A DNA stretch of 64,000 nucleotides from an uncultured Fidelibacterota bacterium (GTDB lineage: Bacteria > Fidelibacterota > Marinisomatia > Marinisomatales > TCS55), in NCBI GenBank assembly GCA_902615915.1, contig CACMQQ010000003.1:62001-126000 (forward strand), written 5' to 3'. The translations under genes were made by a program, and so were the position numbers. Below, in pieces: positions 31,557 to 41,337 of this stretch; position 1 is the stretch's first letter, and each line of letters begins with the position of its first letter. Under the pieces are notes generated by a model that saw only the letters and a program-made list of their open reading frames with translations, was not told where the DNA came from and ran no database searches.

Positions 31557-32843
31557 CTACTTATACAAGTATAGATAATCGACTGCGAGCTGGGTTAAAG
31601 CTTTTGTACCATATTTTAAGTTACGCTCATCAGCAAAAAAGTACGGTGAATGGTTCGGAGCTGCTTTGCTAGGATCAGGGGCGACACCATTAAAAAAATA
31701 GAGACCAGGAGCATGATCAGTAAAAAAAGGGAAATCCTCAGCACCCGTGATAAATGGAGTGATCTTCACATTTTCTTTTCCATAAACTCTTTCCAATGAT
31801 GGCACCATTTTGTCCGTCAGGCTGGGCTCATTAAAAGTAACTTTAGCTATATCGCTAAATATTTCGACTTTAGCTGTTGCACCAGATGCAGATGCTATCA
31901 TTTCAGCTTTCTTTCTTATGCTATCATGAATGTCTTTTCTTACTTCATCATTGAATGTTCTTATGGTTCCCTCCATCACAACTTCTTCTGGAATGATATT
32001 GTTACGGACACCACCATGAATAGAGCCAATAGTTACAACTGCTGGAACTTGAGTAATATTTACCTCTCTTGCTACAATGGTTTGCAAAGCAGTAATAATT
32101 TGTGATGAGATTGCTATGGGATCAACACCCTTCCATGGCACTGCGCCATGTGTTTGTGATCCTGTCACCGTAATGCGCATCCTTTCTGCAGCTGCCATAG
32201 TTGGCCCTGATCTGTACTCAACAGTTCCAACTTTTCCAGGCCACGCATGAAGTCCAAAAATTGCATCAACTTTGGGGTTATTCATTACCCCTTGCTCGAC
32301 CATAAACTTAGCACCCCCTTTTTCACCCAAGGGTGCTCCCTCTTCTGCTGGTTGAAAAATAAATTTTACAGTTCCTGGAATATCTTTTTTAATTTTTGAT
32401 AAAATTTCCGCTGCTCCCATAAGGCCAGCAATATGATTATCATGACCACAGGCATGCATAACATCTACCTCCCTACCCTGATAGATACCTTTTGCTTTCG
32501 ATGCAAAGGGTAGATCAACCTTTTCTTTTACTGGTAAAGCGTCCATGTCAGCGCGTAGAGCGACAACTTTTCCTGGCTTTCCGCCTTTTAATATGCCAAC
32601 AACTCCGGTATGAGCAACCTCAGTCTGAACTTCCATACCAAGGGATCTTAAGTGCTTCGCAACCTTTTCTGCTGTTTTGAATTCACGATTCGATAGTTCT
32701 GGATGCTCATGAAAATCTCTACGCCAATCAATGACTTTTTTTTCTACACCTTTTGCAAGTTTATCAATTTTTTTATTTAATGAACTTGGAGCTTGAGATA
32801 AGCCAAAGCTAAAAAATAAAATGCCAACTATAGTTTTTACCAT
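31557..32843 (-). CDS. Secreted M20D amidohydrolase/aminoacylase
   Basis: 428 residues from the chosen ATG (MVKTIVGILFFSFGLSQA signal peptide, GAGGG 8 nt upstream). An ATG at 32858 would add five residues and overlaps the stop of the previous gene. The M20 metal site is visible: MHACGHDNHIAG, QPAEEGAPLGEKGG, GLHAWPGKVGTV, GAVPWKGVDPI and ITGAEDFPFF. The HipO/AmhX-type subgroup removes acyl groups from amino acids or cleaves amide-linked amino acids. Translationally coupled to the amidohydrolase upstream; probably periplasmic. Confidence 0.87.
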   Translation of the reverse strand: MVKTIVGILFFSFGLSQAPSSLNKKIDKLAKGVEKKVIDWRRDFHEHPELSNREFKTAEKVAKHLRSLGMEVQTEVAHTGVVGILKGGKPGKVVALRADMDALPVKEKVDLPFASKAKGIYQGREVDVMHACGHDNHIAGLMGAAEILSKIKKDIPGTVKFIFQPAEEGAPLGEKGGAKFMVEQGVMNNPKVDAIFGLHAWPGKVGTVEYRSGPTMAAAERMRITVTGSQTHGAVPWKGVDPIAISSQIITALQTIVAREVNITQVPAVVTIGSIHGGVRNNIIPEEVVMEGTIRTFNDEVRKDIHDSIRKKAEMIASASGATAKVEIFSDIAKVTFNEPSLTDKMVPSLERVYGKENVKITPFITGAEDFPFFTDHAPGLYFFNGVAPDPSKAAPNHSPYFFADERNLKYGTKALTQLAVDYLYLYK

Positions 32844-32857
32844 TTCAATATCCCTCA

Positions 32858-34450
32858 TTAATACTTTTTAAGCTCACCATCTTCTCTTTTTGCCTTATTG
32901 ACCATATTCTCCACATCTTTCAATAGCTTTTTGGCATCATAGACAATACCATCTTTAATAGTATAATCTATGCCCCCTACTCGTTCAGGTTTATTCTGAC
33001 TATTGACAACTATGGCACCTGTTCCATAAAGGACTTTAAAATTTGCTAAAGGATTTTCTTTTACAATAACTAGATCAGCCAAATAGCCCGGTGCAATTAT
33101 TCCAAAATCAGGTTGAGTGCCTAAAGGTTTATGTAATGTTTCAGCGCCGTGCAATGTAGCAGCCCTTATCACTTCGAGTGGATGAAAACCTGCTTCCTGT
33201 AATAACTCCAACTCCTCTATATAACCAAATCCAAAAAGCTTATAGATAAAACCTGAATCCGAGCCGGTAGTTACTCGCCCCCCAGCATTTTTATATTCGT
33301 TCAAAAACTGCATCCACACTTGATAGAATTTTTTCCAAGCAATTTCATCATGCGTGGTCCAATCGAACCAATATGACCCATGAGCTTCCCTACTCGGTGC
33401 ATAAAAATCCCACATGGATGGTAAAGTATATTTTTCATGCCAATCTGCATTGCGTGCATACATGACGTTTCGTCCGGCTGCATAAATGGTCATAGTTGGA
33501 TCCATAGTAAGGTCTAATTCGATCAATTCCTTCTTAAGTGACTCCCATTTTTCTCCATTGGGCTTTACAAGCTTCCATTGGCGCGCTACTTGTCCAAAGC
33601 GATGTTGTTCATTATTGTAATTCATATCAACAGGATAAGTTTGGACATCGGTTTCTTCGTACATGGATTCAAATAAACCATAAAAGTGAGTTTGTGTTCC
33701 CAGGCCTAGCCTTGCAGCGTCTAATGTGTTCATTCTTGCTACGCCCGTTTGACCCAAATGGGCTGTGGTTCCCAGCTTTTGCTTTTTAGCTTCATCTATT
33801 AATGCTTCCATCAATGCTGGTTCGTAAGCAACCAGTTTTAGACCATCGATGCCTTCTTTTGCTGCAAATCGTACCCATCTTCTCGCATTCTCTGGGTCTC
33901 GAACAGGTCCGCCCTTCCAATTATTTCCTTGACCTGGCCTTTGATAAGCCCAAATTCTAGGTGCTGTAATTTTGTTTGCTTTAGAACGAGCTTTCTCTTT
34001 CAAAGTAAAGTCAAATGGTCCTAAACCAACACCTCTTACCGTAGTAACACCATGTGCTAACCATAGCTTATACACATAGTCCGTATCTGGGGCTTTCTGT
34101 GCACTCCCTGCATGCACGTGCAGGTCGACAAATCCTGGTAAAACATAATGACCTGATGCATCAATTTCAAAATCACCTTTTTTAGGCCTTCTGCTTTCTT
34201 TAATAGGCACTCCTGGATAGCCCACACTCTGAACCTCTTTAATGCGATTATTTTCAATAACAATATCAACAGGTCCAATAGGAGGTGAACCATTTCCATT
34301 TATTAATGTTGCTCCTCTGATGACCATCCTCTTGAAAGGACCTTTTCCATCTGAACGGTCAGATCCAGGTTTTATTCCACTCCTATTTGATTGCCCATAC
34401 AAAAAGGAAAAGATTAATGTAATAATGGTAATTTTATTTATATGCCTCAT
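32858..34450 (-). CDS. Secreted imidazolonepropionase-like amidohydrolase
   Basis: 530 residues with a signal peptide (ITIITLIFSFLYGQ). The amidohydrolase fold has the metal motif LPGFVDLHVHAGS (~H113/H115), VTTVRGVGLG, GTTAHLGQTG, TTGSDSGF and the C-terminal ATLHGAETLHKPLGTQPDFGIIAPGYLADLVIVKENPL. This subgroup includes Xaa-Pro/Xaa-Arg dipeptidases and other secreted deacylases. Together with the M20 gene whose start overlaps its stop by one base (TAATG), it looks like peptide or acyl-amino-acid scavenging. Confidence 0.85.
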   Translation of the reverse strand: MRHINKITIITLIFSFLYGQSNRSGIKPGSDRSDGKGPFKRMVIRGATLINGNGSPPIGPVDIVIENNRIKEVQSVGYPGVPIKESRRPKKGDFEIDASGHYVLPGFVDLHVHAGSAQKAPDTDYVYKLWLAHGVTTVRGVGLGPFDFTLKEKARSKANKITAPRIWAYQRPGQGNNWKGGPVRDPENARRWVRFAAKEGIDGLKLVAYEPALMEALIDEAKKQKLGTTAHLGQTGVARMNTLDAARLGLGTQTHFYGLFESMYEETDVQTYPVDMNYNNEQHRFGQVARQWKLVKPNGEKWESLKKELIELDLTMDPTMTIYAAGRNVMYARNADWHEKYTLPSMWDFYAPSREAHGSYWFDWTTHDEIAWKKFYQVWMQFLNEYKNAGGRVTTGSDSGFIYKLFGFGYIEELELLQEAGFHPLEVIRAATLHGAETLHKPLGTQPDFGIIAPGYLADLVIVKENPLANFKVLYGTGAIVVNSQNKPERVGGIDYTIKDGIVYDAKKLLKDVENMVNKAKREDGELKKY

Positions 34451-34513
34451 AACTTGCCCTCTCTAAGTTATTGTACATAATAACGATAATTCTTTGATAT
34501 CGACAATGAAAAA

Positions 34514-35392
34514 TTAAAATAATTTTTCAGGATATACACCATTGCTGGTTAGTTTTAATATACTTTCAGATACATTTTTTTTATCCTCTGGAAATGTTAC
34601 GCCGAACCATTTTTCACTGGAAGTGAGGACATCAACAGACTCAACTCCCTCTTTGATCAAATCACTTACTACGTTTGGAATAAGAAATTCACTTTTTTCT
34701 TCATTTCCATATTCATTTAGAAAATGTTTAAATCTTTCCTCAAGATAGCTAAATACTTGAATGCCGAAGCCCCACATATTCATAGAAACTAGTTGATCGC
34801 CATGGAAAATTTTTTCATTCGATCTAATTTCACCATCTTTTTTTTCGATGTTATGTGTTTCTTCAACAGAAACTAGCTGCCTATTAAAGGAATTGCAAAC
34901 CCCTCTAGATACACCACCAAATTCTGAAAGGGTATTTTCAAGTTTAAAAGATACCATACAGAATTTATTTTCTTCATTTTGATAAAAATTAGAAGCTACT
35001 TGAAATGATTGTCTTCCGTAAAAGTCATCCCCATTGATCGCTATAAATGGTCCAGATATAGCTTTTTTTGCACATAGGATAGCATGACCTGTTCCCCAAG
35101 GCTTTATCCTACTATTTGGAACTAAAAATGATTTTGGAACTTGATCTAATGATTGATAAACATGCTCAACATTAATCCTATCTTTGAATTTATCGCTAAT
35201 TTTAGTCTTAAAATCCTCTGAAAATTCTTCCCGAATAATAAATACAACCTTTTCAAAACCGCTTTCAATGGCATCATATACAGAATAGTCAATAATGGTT
35301 TCATTATTGGGACCAAAAGAATCAAGCTGCTTAAGACCGCCATATCTAGAACCCATGCCTGCAGCCATAACTAATAATGATAAATTGTTCAC
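34514..35392 (-). CDS. Sugar-1-phosphate nucleotidyltransferase
   Basis: 292 residues. The N-terminal NTP-binding loop MAAGMGSRYGGLKQLDSFGPNNETIIDYSVYDAIESGF is that of the RmlA/GlmU-like fold, with PWGTGHAILCAKKAI, FIAINGDDFYGRQ (metal-binding Asp) and SEFGGVSRGV. Relatives in Bacteroidota and bifidobacteria activate hexosamine-1-phosphates to UDP-sugars. It follows a GHMP sugar kinase gene by 15 nt, suggesting successive steps: sugar, sugar-1-P, NDP-sugar. The substrate is inferred, not shown. Confidence 0.82.
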   Translation of the reverse strand: MNNLSLLVMAAGMGSRYGGLKQLDSFGPNNETIIDYSVYDAIESGFEKVVFIIREEFSEDFKTKISDKFKDRINVEHVYQSLDQVPKSFLVPNSRIKPWGTGHAILCAKKAISGPFIAINGDDFYGRQSFQVASNFYQNEENKFCMVSFKLENTLSEFGGVSRGVCNSFNRQLVSVEETHNIEKKDGEIRSNEKIFHGDQLVSMNMWGFGIQVFSYLEERFKHFLNEYGNEEKSEFLIPNVVSDLIKEGVESVDVLTSSEKWFGVTFPEDKKNVSESILKLTSNGVYPEKLF

Positions 35393-35407
35393 ACTACATC
35401 CTTAATT

Positions 35408-36457
35408 TTATAATTTACAAGTTCCTCGATCGGTCTTAACCAGATAAGCATCACCACCTACATTTTTAATTGCTTCACAAACAGGGTTGGGATCCTCAGG
35501 TGTCAATGCAAACATACACCCTCCTCCTCCAGATCCAGTGATTTTTGCGCCATATGCTCCTGCATCCATAGAAGCTTCGATCATTCTATCTATCTGCATT
35601 GTGCTTACATTTAATTTGTTAGATAAGATTTCGTGATGTTTTAAAAGCAATTGACCGATTTCTTCAATACTAAAATCCTTTTTTGAAAGCTCTGCAATCC
35701 CCGCGAAGGAAACGTCTCTATTTTCAATAGTGGCGTGCATTAATTCTAATTCGTTAGAATTTAAAAAATTATAATCATTTTTTAAGGCTGATCGATGTAA
35801 ATCAAAATTAGGCTCATACTTTTTTAATTTTGATAAAATTTGCATGCGCTTATCTTTGCAGTTATGAATAATCTCAAGCGTATCTTTGGTTTCTTTCGAA
35901 TCGCCAATGATTATGTTTCCAAGGTCTATGTCCAGCTTTGTCAAATTTTTTCTTAATGGATCGATGAGTAGAGTATTTCCAAACGAAACAGCATTTTGAT
36001 CCATGATTCCACCAGGCTCATTAAATTCAAGCACTTCTGCTTTGAATGCTAAATCGGCAATAGTTTGAGCGCTCATTGATTTTTTAATATCACTCACAAA
36101 TGATAAAAAATTTATCCAGCCAACAACAATGGATGATGAGCTACTCAATCCAGCTTGTATTGGAATATTGCTTCTTATGGTGCATTCAAAACCATTCCTG
36201 AAAATCATTCCTAATTCTTTGCATACTTTGATGCCACTTTTAAAGTAATCTCGAGAATTTTGATAATCTAATTGATCAATGTAAAACATCTCTTTCTTAT
36301 TGATATCGGGAAGATTGATAATAACCTGTTTATCATCTCTTTTTTTACCACTAATTATTGAACGTAATGAAATGGAAGTAGCTGCGACAGGAAGACCTAA
36401 ATAATCCTGATGTTCGCCAAAAAGACAAACCCTAGATGGTGTTGAGATATTAATCAT
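35408..36457 (-). CDS. GHMP-family sugar kinase (galactokinase-like)
   Basis: 349 residues from the chosen ATG (MINISTPSRVCLFGEHQDYLGLPV), which keeps the sugar-binding motif near the N-terminus; an upstream start at 36505 would add 16 hydrophobic residues. Motif 1 CLFGEHQDY is galactokinase-like (GEHxDY), the ATP loop is IPIQAGLSSSSSIVVG and motif 3 is GAKITGSGGGGCMFAL. GHMP kinases of this type phosphorylate C1 of galactose, GalNAc, arabinose or uronic acids. It overlaps the symporter gene by 8 nt. Confidence 0.82.
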   Translation of the reverse strand: MINISTPSRVCLFGEHQDYLGLPVAATSISLRSIISGKKRDDKQVIINLPDINKKEMFYIDQLDYQNSRDYFKSGIKVCKELGMIFRNGFECTIRSNIPIQAGLSSSSSIVVGWINFLSFVSDIKKSMSAQTIADLAFKAEVLEFNEPGGIMDQNAVSFGNTLLIDPLRKNLTKLDIDLGNIIIGDSKETKDTLEIIHNCKDKRMQILSKLKKYEPNFDLHRSALKNDYNFLNSNELELMHATIENRDVSFAGIAELSKKDFSIEEIGQLLLKHHEILSNKLNVSTMQIDRMIEASMDAGAYGAKITGSGGGGCMFALTPEDPNPVCEAIKNVGGDAYLVKTDRGTCKL

Positions 36458-38183
36458 TCTCAATAAGATTGAATAAAAAACCCATTCCGATAGCTGAAAA
36501 AACAATAAATATGTATCCTAAATTGTTTTGATAAATGATCTGGCCTATTCCAATAAGCAATGAGTATACAGAAAATATACCCAGGAACATTTTTAGAATA
36601 TCATTAGGAAGGCTCCACTTTGGTTGCAAACCGTTAGAAAATTTTTTCCACCCTGGACCACCCGGATTGATTTTTTTTACAAAATTTACAAGCACTTTTT
36701 CTTCCTCTGGCTTTGTAAGGAATGTTCCAATGATCCATACTATGGTTGTCAAGACAACGCCAATAATTATTTTTTCCCAGTCTTCTATTCCAAGATTGCC
36801 AAAATTTAAGAAACCAGCAATAATGACAGAGCTTATCATTGCAATAATTTCTGTTGTTGCATTTATTCTCCACCAAAACCATCTTAAGATATATATTGCG
36901 CCTGTTCCTGCACCGACCAATAGAAGCAGATTGAATGCTTGGCCAGCGCTTTGTAATGTGAGACCCAAACCTGCTCCGATTGTAATGCTTATAACAGTAA
37001 AAACTCTTCCAGCAAAAACTAATTCTCTCTGAGAAGCATCTTGTCTTAAAAAACGATGATAAAAATCATTTACCAAATAACTTGCTCCCAAGTTCAATTG
37101 TGTTGACATGGTACTCATGAACGCAGCAATGAGCGATGCTGAAACGATACCAAGTAATCCGGATGGAAGCAAGGTTAACATAGCAGGATATGCAACATCA
37201 TCGCCCAATTTATCCTCAGATAATCCAGGAAAAGCATTTTGAATATCGCCTACCTCAGGAAAAATGACAAGAGATGATAAAGCTATAATGATCCAAGGCC
37301 ATGGTCTGAGAGCGTAGTGCGAAAAATTAAATAAAAAGGTTGCGGCGATAGCATTTCTTTCATTCTTTGCTGAAAACATTCTTTGGGCAATATATCCACC
37401 ACCGCCTGGTTCAGAACCAGGATAGTATGTGGACCACCACTGAACTGCTAAAGGAACAAAAAATAATGGCACCCAAATATCTGGATCAGAAAAATCAGGA
37501 AAGATCGATATTTTTTCTATAACGTTAGGGTGATTAATTAAATTTTTCATCCCTCCGATTTGTGGAAGCGATATCACATAAATTGCTGCCCAAACAGAAC
37601 CAACCATAGCTAGCAAAAATTGGATCACATCTGTAACGACCACAGCTTTTAATCCACCTAGCGTAGAATAAAGCAAGGTTACTGAACAAGCAATGAGCAG
37701 TGTTTGCCAGCCTTCAATTTGCAATACTATTTCTCCAAACTTAATAGCTGCTAAACTAACTGCTCCCATGACCAAAGAATTAAATATCAAGCCCAGGTAT
37801 AACGCACGAAACCCCCTTAAAAAAGCAGCCGGTCTTCCTCCGTAACGCAATTCATAAAATTGAATATCAGTTAATAGCCCGCTTCTATTCCATAACTTCG
37901 CATACACAAAAACAGATAACATCCCTGTCAACAAAAAAGCCCACCAAACCCAATTTCCAGCCACTCCATCTTTTCGAACTAGATCTGTAACTAAATTTGG
38001 TGTATCAGTTGAAAAGGTCGTTGCAACCATGCTTATGCCTAACATCCACCATGGTAAATTGTTACCTGCTAAAAAAAAGGATCTTGTATCTTGCGAGCTT
38101 TTTTTTGAAGACCACAATCCAACGATTATTGAAAGTATTAAATATCCCGCAATTATTGTCCAATCAAGAGCGGATAAGATCAT
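36450..38183 (-). CDS. Sodium:solute symporter (SSS family)
   Basis: 577 residues, about 13 to 15 membrane helices. Family segments: LDWTIIAGYLILSIIVGLWSSKKSSQDTRSFFLAGNNLPWWMLGISMVATTFSTDTPNLV, STLGGLKAVVVTDVIQFLLAMVGSVWAAI and LIAAFMSTMSTQLNLGASYLVNDFY, which holds the conserved sodium-site serines. It lies between the GHMP kinase (8-nt overlap) and GH109 (adjacent), so a sugar is the likely cargo. Confidence 0.9.
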   Translation of the reverse strand: MILSALDWTIIAGYLILSIIVGLWSSKKSSQDTRSFFLAGNNLPWWMLGISMVATTFSTDTPNLVTDLVRKDGVAGNWVWWAFLLTGMLSVFVYAKLWNRSGLLTDIQFYELRYGGRPAAFLRGFRALYLGLIFNSLVMGAVSLAAIKFGEIVLQIEGWQTLLIACSVTLLYSTLGGLKAVVVTDVIQFLLAMVGSVWAAIYVISLPQIGGMKNLINHPNVIEKISIFPDFSDPDIWVPLFFVPLAVQWWSTYYPGSEPGGGGYIAQRMFSAKNERNAIAATFLFNFSHYALRPWPWIIIALSSLVIFPEVGDIQNAFPGLSEDKLGDDVAYPAMLTLLPSGLLGIVSASLIAAFMSTMSTQLNLGASYLVNDFYHRFLRQDASQRELVFAGRVFTVISITIGAGLGLTLQSAGQAFNLLLLVGAGTGAIYILRWFWWRINATTEIIAMISSVIIAGFLNFGNLGIEDWEKIIIGVVLTTIVWIIGTFLTKPEEEKVLVNFVKKINPGGPGWKKFSNGLQPKWSLPNDILKMFLGIFSVYSLLIGIGQIIYQNNLGYIFIVFSAIGMGFLFNLIEND

Positions 38184-39539
38184 CTAGTAGTTGTCATCCA
38201 ATCCAAAAATAGGTTTATTTTTTTTCCATTTCCCTCTCGTAAAGTCGGGTATTTTAATTGGCTTACTGCCAGACTTGATAGAACTTTCAGATAGCGGCAC
38301 TATGACACTCATACTAACGGCATCATATACATCAATAACAGGTTTTTTTGCCCCTTTGATACTTTCAATGAAAGCTCTTGCAATAAAAAAATCCATTCCA
38401 CCGTGACCTGCCTGTGATAGATCGCCCTTAGAGCTTGAGAAACGTTTCCATAGAGGGTGATCATATTCATTCAAGTATTTATTTTCTGACTCCCAACGAT
38501 GGTTTTCCGGGCTTAATCCCTCAATATAGATGGATTTATTGTCTTTCATCCAAATTCCTTGAGTGCCTTGTACGCGAAAGTTCAAGCTATAAGGTCTAGG
38601 TGAATTGGTATCATGACTGAGGACGATAGTTTGGCCATTAGCGCATTTAATTACTGAGGTAACTACATCACCTAACTTAAAATTCACTTGAGCGTTTGGG
38701 TGATCTGTTCCCCCTTTTTCAACAATGTATTTCTTCAAACCTCTTGCTTGAGATGCGGTTGAGGTGACATGAAGCATTCTATTCCCTCTGTTTATGTCCA
38801 ACATAGGACTTACAGGACCAAGACCATGCGTGGGATAAAGATCAGCATTTTTATCGACGGAGTGTTGGGTTCTCCATCTGGCTTCAGAAAAACCTTTTTT
38901 TCCAAATTCAACTCCACCTCCGTAAGGTTGAGTACCATCGTTAAATTTCACATGTCTTAGGTCGTGCTGATATCCACCTTGGCAATGGATTATTTCGCCA
39001 AACATCCCAAGCCTCACCATATTTAGGATGGCCATGATATCTCTACGATAACATACGTTTTCCATTATCATGCACAATTTACCAGTTTTTTCAGAGGTAT
39101 CTACAAGATCCCAACACTCTGATACAGTGAGCGCTGCAGGAACCTCAACTCCTACATGAACATTGTTTTTCATGGCTGATATTGCCATTGGATGATGCCA
39201 TCGCCACGGGGTAGTAATATTTACACCGTCAAGGTCTTCGTTTGACAAAAGATTTAAATAATCATTCTCATCTCGATTGTAAATTTTTGGAATTGCTCGT
39301 CCTTTTTTTCGAAATATTTCCTTTGTCATTTCAATCATTTTGTCATCAATGTCACAAATAGCGCTAATTTCTACATCAGGTCTGTCCAAAAAGAGATCTA
39401 TCATCCATTGGCCTCTCAAGCCGGTACCAATTATACCAATTTTTAATTTGGATAAAGAACCTGAAAAAGCGAAACTGGGCTTTAACAAGGATGCACTGCT
39501 TAAAACAGCAGTGGTTTTTATGAATTTTCTTCTATTCAA
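38184..39539 (-). CDS. GH109-type NAD-dependent glycosidase (Gfo/Idh/MocA fold)
   Basis: 451 residues. A twin-arginine-like leader MNRRKFIKTTAVLSSASLLKPSFAF precedes a Rossmann motif GIIGTGLRGQW. The central part has the GH109 pattern: MIMENVCYRRDIMAILNMVRLGMFGEIIHCQGGYQHDLR, DLYPTHGLGPVSPMLDINRGNR, SLNFRVQGTQGIWM, HPLWKRF, AGHGGMDFFIARAFIES and PDFTRGKW. GH109 enzymes hydrolyse alpha-N-acetylgalactosaminides through an NAD-assisted redox mechanism. The Tat-type leader suggests export with bound NAD. It sits between two SSS symporter genes. Confidence 0.82.
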   Translation of the reverse strand: MNRRKFIKTTAVLSSASLLKPSFAFSGSLSKLKIGIIGTGLRGQWMIDLFLDRPDVEISAICDIDDKMIEMTKEIFRKKGRAIPKIYNRDENDYLNLLSNEDLDGVNITTPWRWHHPMAISAMKNNVHVGVEVPAALTVSECWDLVDTSEKTGKLCMIMENVCYRRDIMAILNMVRLGMFGEIIHCQGGYQHDLRHVKFNDGTQPYGGGVEFGKKGFSEARWRTQHSVDKNADLYPTHGLGPVSPMLDINRGNRMLHVTSTASQARGLKKYIVEKGGTDHPNAQVNFKLGDVVTSVIKCANGQTIVLSHDTNSPRPYSLNFRVQGTQGIWMKDNKSIYIEGLSPENHRWESENKYLNEYDHPLWKRFSSSKGDLSQAGHGGMDFFIARAFIESIKGAKKPVIDVYDAVSMSVIVPLSESSIKSGSKPIKIPDFTRGKWKKNKPIFGLDDNY

Positions 39540-39547
39540 TTTGTAGC

Positions 39548-41158
39548 TTATCTAAAAATCACCCAAACAGCAACTACCGCTAAGACAACAAGTCCCGATA
39601 AAATCTTATCTGTTTTGTCTTGAGTCTCTTCTTCAAATGACTTTTTAGTGTTGTTTTGTGAAGGGTCATATGTCAGTCCCTTAGTTTGCGATTCATCAGG
39701 CGGGGGTGTTAAATAACTGACACCGATCAAAACTACTGTGCAAACCAAAAATAAATAAGCGGCATAGTGCAAGAAGTTGATACTGACCAATAAATGTAAG
39801 ATTGTTCCTTCCTGAGGCTCAAATATGAGCAGGAAAAACCGCATCATTCCCAATACAAATCCGACCCCTAAGGATGCTAGCGCACCTTGATTATTAACTC
39901 GTTTGTTAAAGATGCCAAGCAAAAATACTGCGGCAATTGGGGGAGATATGAGTCCTTGGATCGCTTGAATTTTCACGAAAAGTGTGCCACCAAAGAAACC
40001 ACCTTCAATAAGCTGAATAGATAGCAATCCCAAAACAACTAAAAAAGCCGTCGAAACTTGACCAACAAAGACCAATTCTTTTTCAGAGCTATGTGGTTTG
40101 AACTTTTTATAAATATCTAACGTAACCAAGGTTGATGAAGAATTGAAAACTGAAGCAAGCGAGCTCATTAACGCTGCTAACAAACCCGCAGCCACTAAAC
40201 CTCTCAAACCACTGGGAAGCAAGGTTTGAACTAGAACAGGTAGAGCCTGATCACTGTTTTCAAGCTGGAGAGCTCCCTCTTGGTTTAAACAATATGCAAT
40301 GATACCAGGCATAACGAATAAAAATAGTGGTGTGATCTTTAAAAAACCTGCAAATATAGTTCCTCTTCTCGCCTCATGAATATTTTTAGCCGAAAGAACT
40401 CTTTGTACTATATTTTGATCTGTACACCAGTACCAAATTCCCAAAATTGGTGCACCAAAAATGATTCCTGTCCAGGGAAACTCAGGATGATCAGATGGTC
40501 GCCAAACACTCATGAAATCAACTGGAGCAATCTCTACCATATTATTCCATCCACCAAGTTCATTTAATCCAAAGATCAAAACTACGATTGATCCAAATAT
40601 CAAAACAAAAGTTTGAATTGTTTCCGTATAAACAACAGCTTTGAGTCCGCCTAAGATCGTATATATTCCTGTCAATAAAATGATAATCAAAGCACCGACC
40701 CAAAAGTCGATACCCATCAAGGTTTCAAAGACAATCCCCCCAGCCATGACAGTTACAGCTATTTTTGTTATTACATAAGCAAAGATTGAAATGATTGATA
40801 AATAATATCTAGCAAAAGGAGAGAATCGCTTTTCAAGAAATTCAGGAGTAGTAGAGATTTTGCTAGCTAAATAATAGGGAACGAAAAACCAGCCAAGGAT
40901 CAAAAGGATTAACGAAGCTAGTATCTCAAACTGTACTGTTGGTAATCCGCTGTTTGCACCTGTACCTGCTAAACCTACTAAGTGCTCTGATCCTATATTG
41001 GAAGCAAATAAAGCGGCCCCAATGACGAACCACCCAGTATTTCTACTTGCTAAAAAATATTCATCGCTTGACTCTTTTTTCCTAGAATAGAAAAGCCCAA
41101 TTGCCACTATTCCTGCGATGTAAATCGAAACGATAACCCAGTCTAAATTTGAAAACAC
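39548..41158 (-). CDS. Sodium/sugar cotransporter (SGLT-like, SSS family)
   Basis: 536 residues from a GTG preceded by an AGGAGC SD. SGLT hallmarks: ESSDEYFLASRNTGWFVIGAALFASNIGSEHLVGLAGTGANSGL, YTILGGLKAVVYTETIQTFVLIFGS, WYWCTDQNIVQRVLSAKN and LLAALMSSLASVFNSSSTLVTLDIYKKF, close to the Vibrio sodium/galactose transporter pattern. Sugar cargo is therefore likely. It is the first gene of the GH109/kinase/nucleotidyltransferase run, with 8 nt to GH109. The 180 bp upstream are AT-rich and presumably hold the operon promoter; no regulator gene lies nearby. Confidence 0.9.
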   Translation of the reverse strand: MFSNLDWVIVSIYIAGIVAIGLFYSRKKESSDEYFLASRNTGWFVIGAALFASNIGSEHLVGLAGTGANSGLPTVQFEILASLILLILGWFFVPYYLASKISTTPEFLEKRFSPFARYYLSIISIFAYVITKIAVTVMAGGIVFETLMGIDFWVGALIIILLTGIYTILGGLKAVVYTETIQTFVLIFGSIVVLIFGLNELGGWNNMVEIAPVDFMSVWRPSDHPEFPWTGIIFGAPILGIWYWCTDQNIVQRVLSAKNIHEARRGTIFAGFLKITPLFLFVMPGIIAYCLNQEGALQLENSDQALPVLVQTLLPSGLRGLVAAGLLAALMSSLASVFNSSSTLVTLDIYKKFKPHSSEKELVFVGQVSTAFLVVLGLLSIQLIEGGFFGGTLFVKIQAIQGLISPPIAAVFLLGIFNKRVNNQGALASLGVGFVLGMMRFFLLIFEPQEGTILHLLVSINFLHYAAYLFLVCTVVLIGVSYLTPPPDESQTKGLTYDPSQNNTKKSFEEETQDKTDKILSGLVVLAVVAVWVIFR

Positions 41159-41337
41159 TATATTGCTCCTGTTTCTATAATTAATTAATAAGAATTTATA
41201 ATTACATAACCTATAAAAGGTCTATGAACTAACATTTTTATGCATTTTTAGAATTTTTTCAAAAATACCAAGTCTATTAATGGTTGAAAGTGTACGTTAA
41301 AATTCTTTAATTATAATAATTTAATTTAAAAAAGGGT

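Noticed and set aside
36535-37032. 165-codon plus-strand ORF inside the symporter gene
   Set aside because: It lies opposite the conserved membrane helices of an SSS transporter; Pro/Ile/Thr-rich composition is that of an antisense frame.
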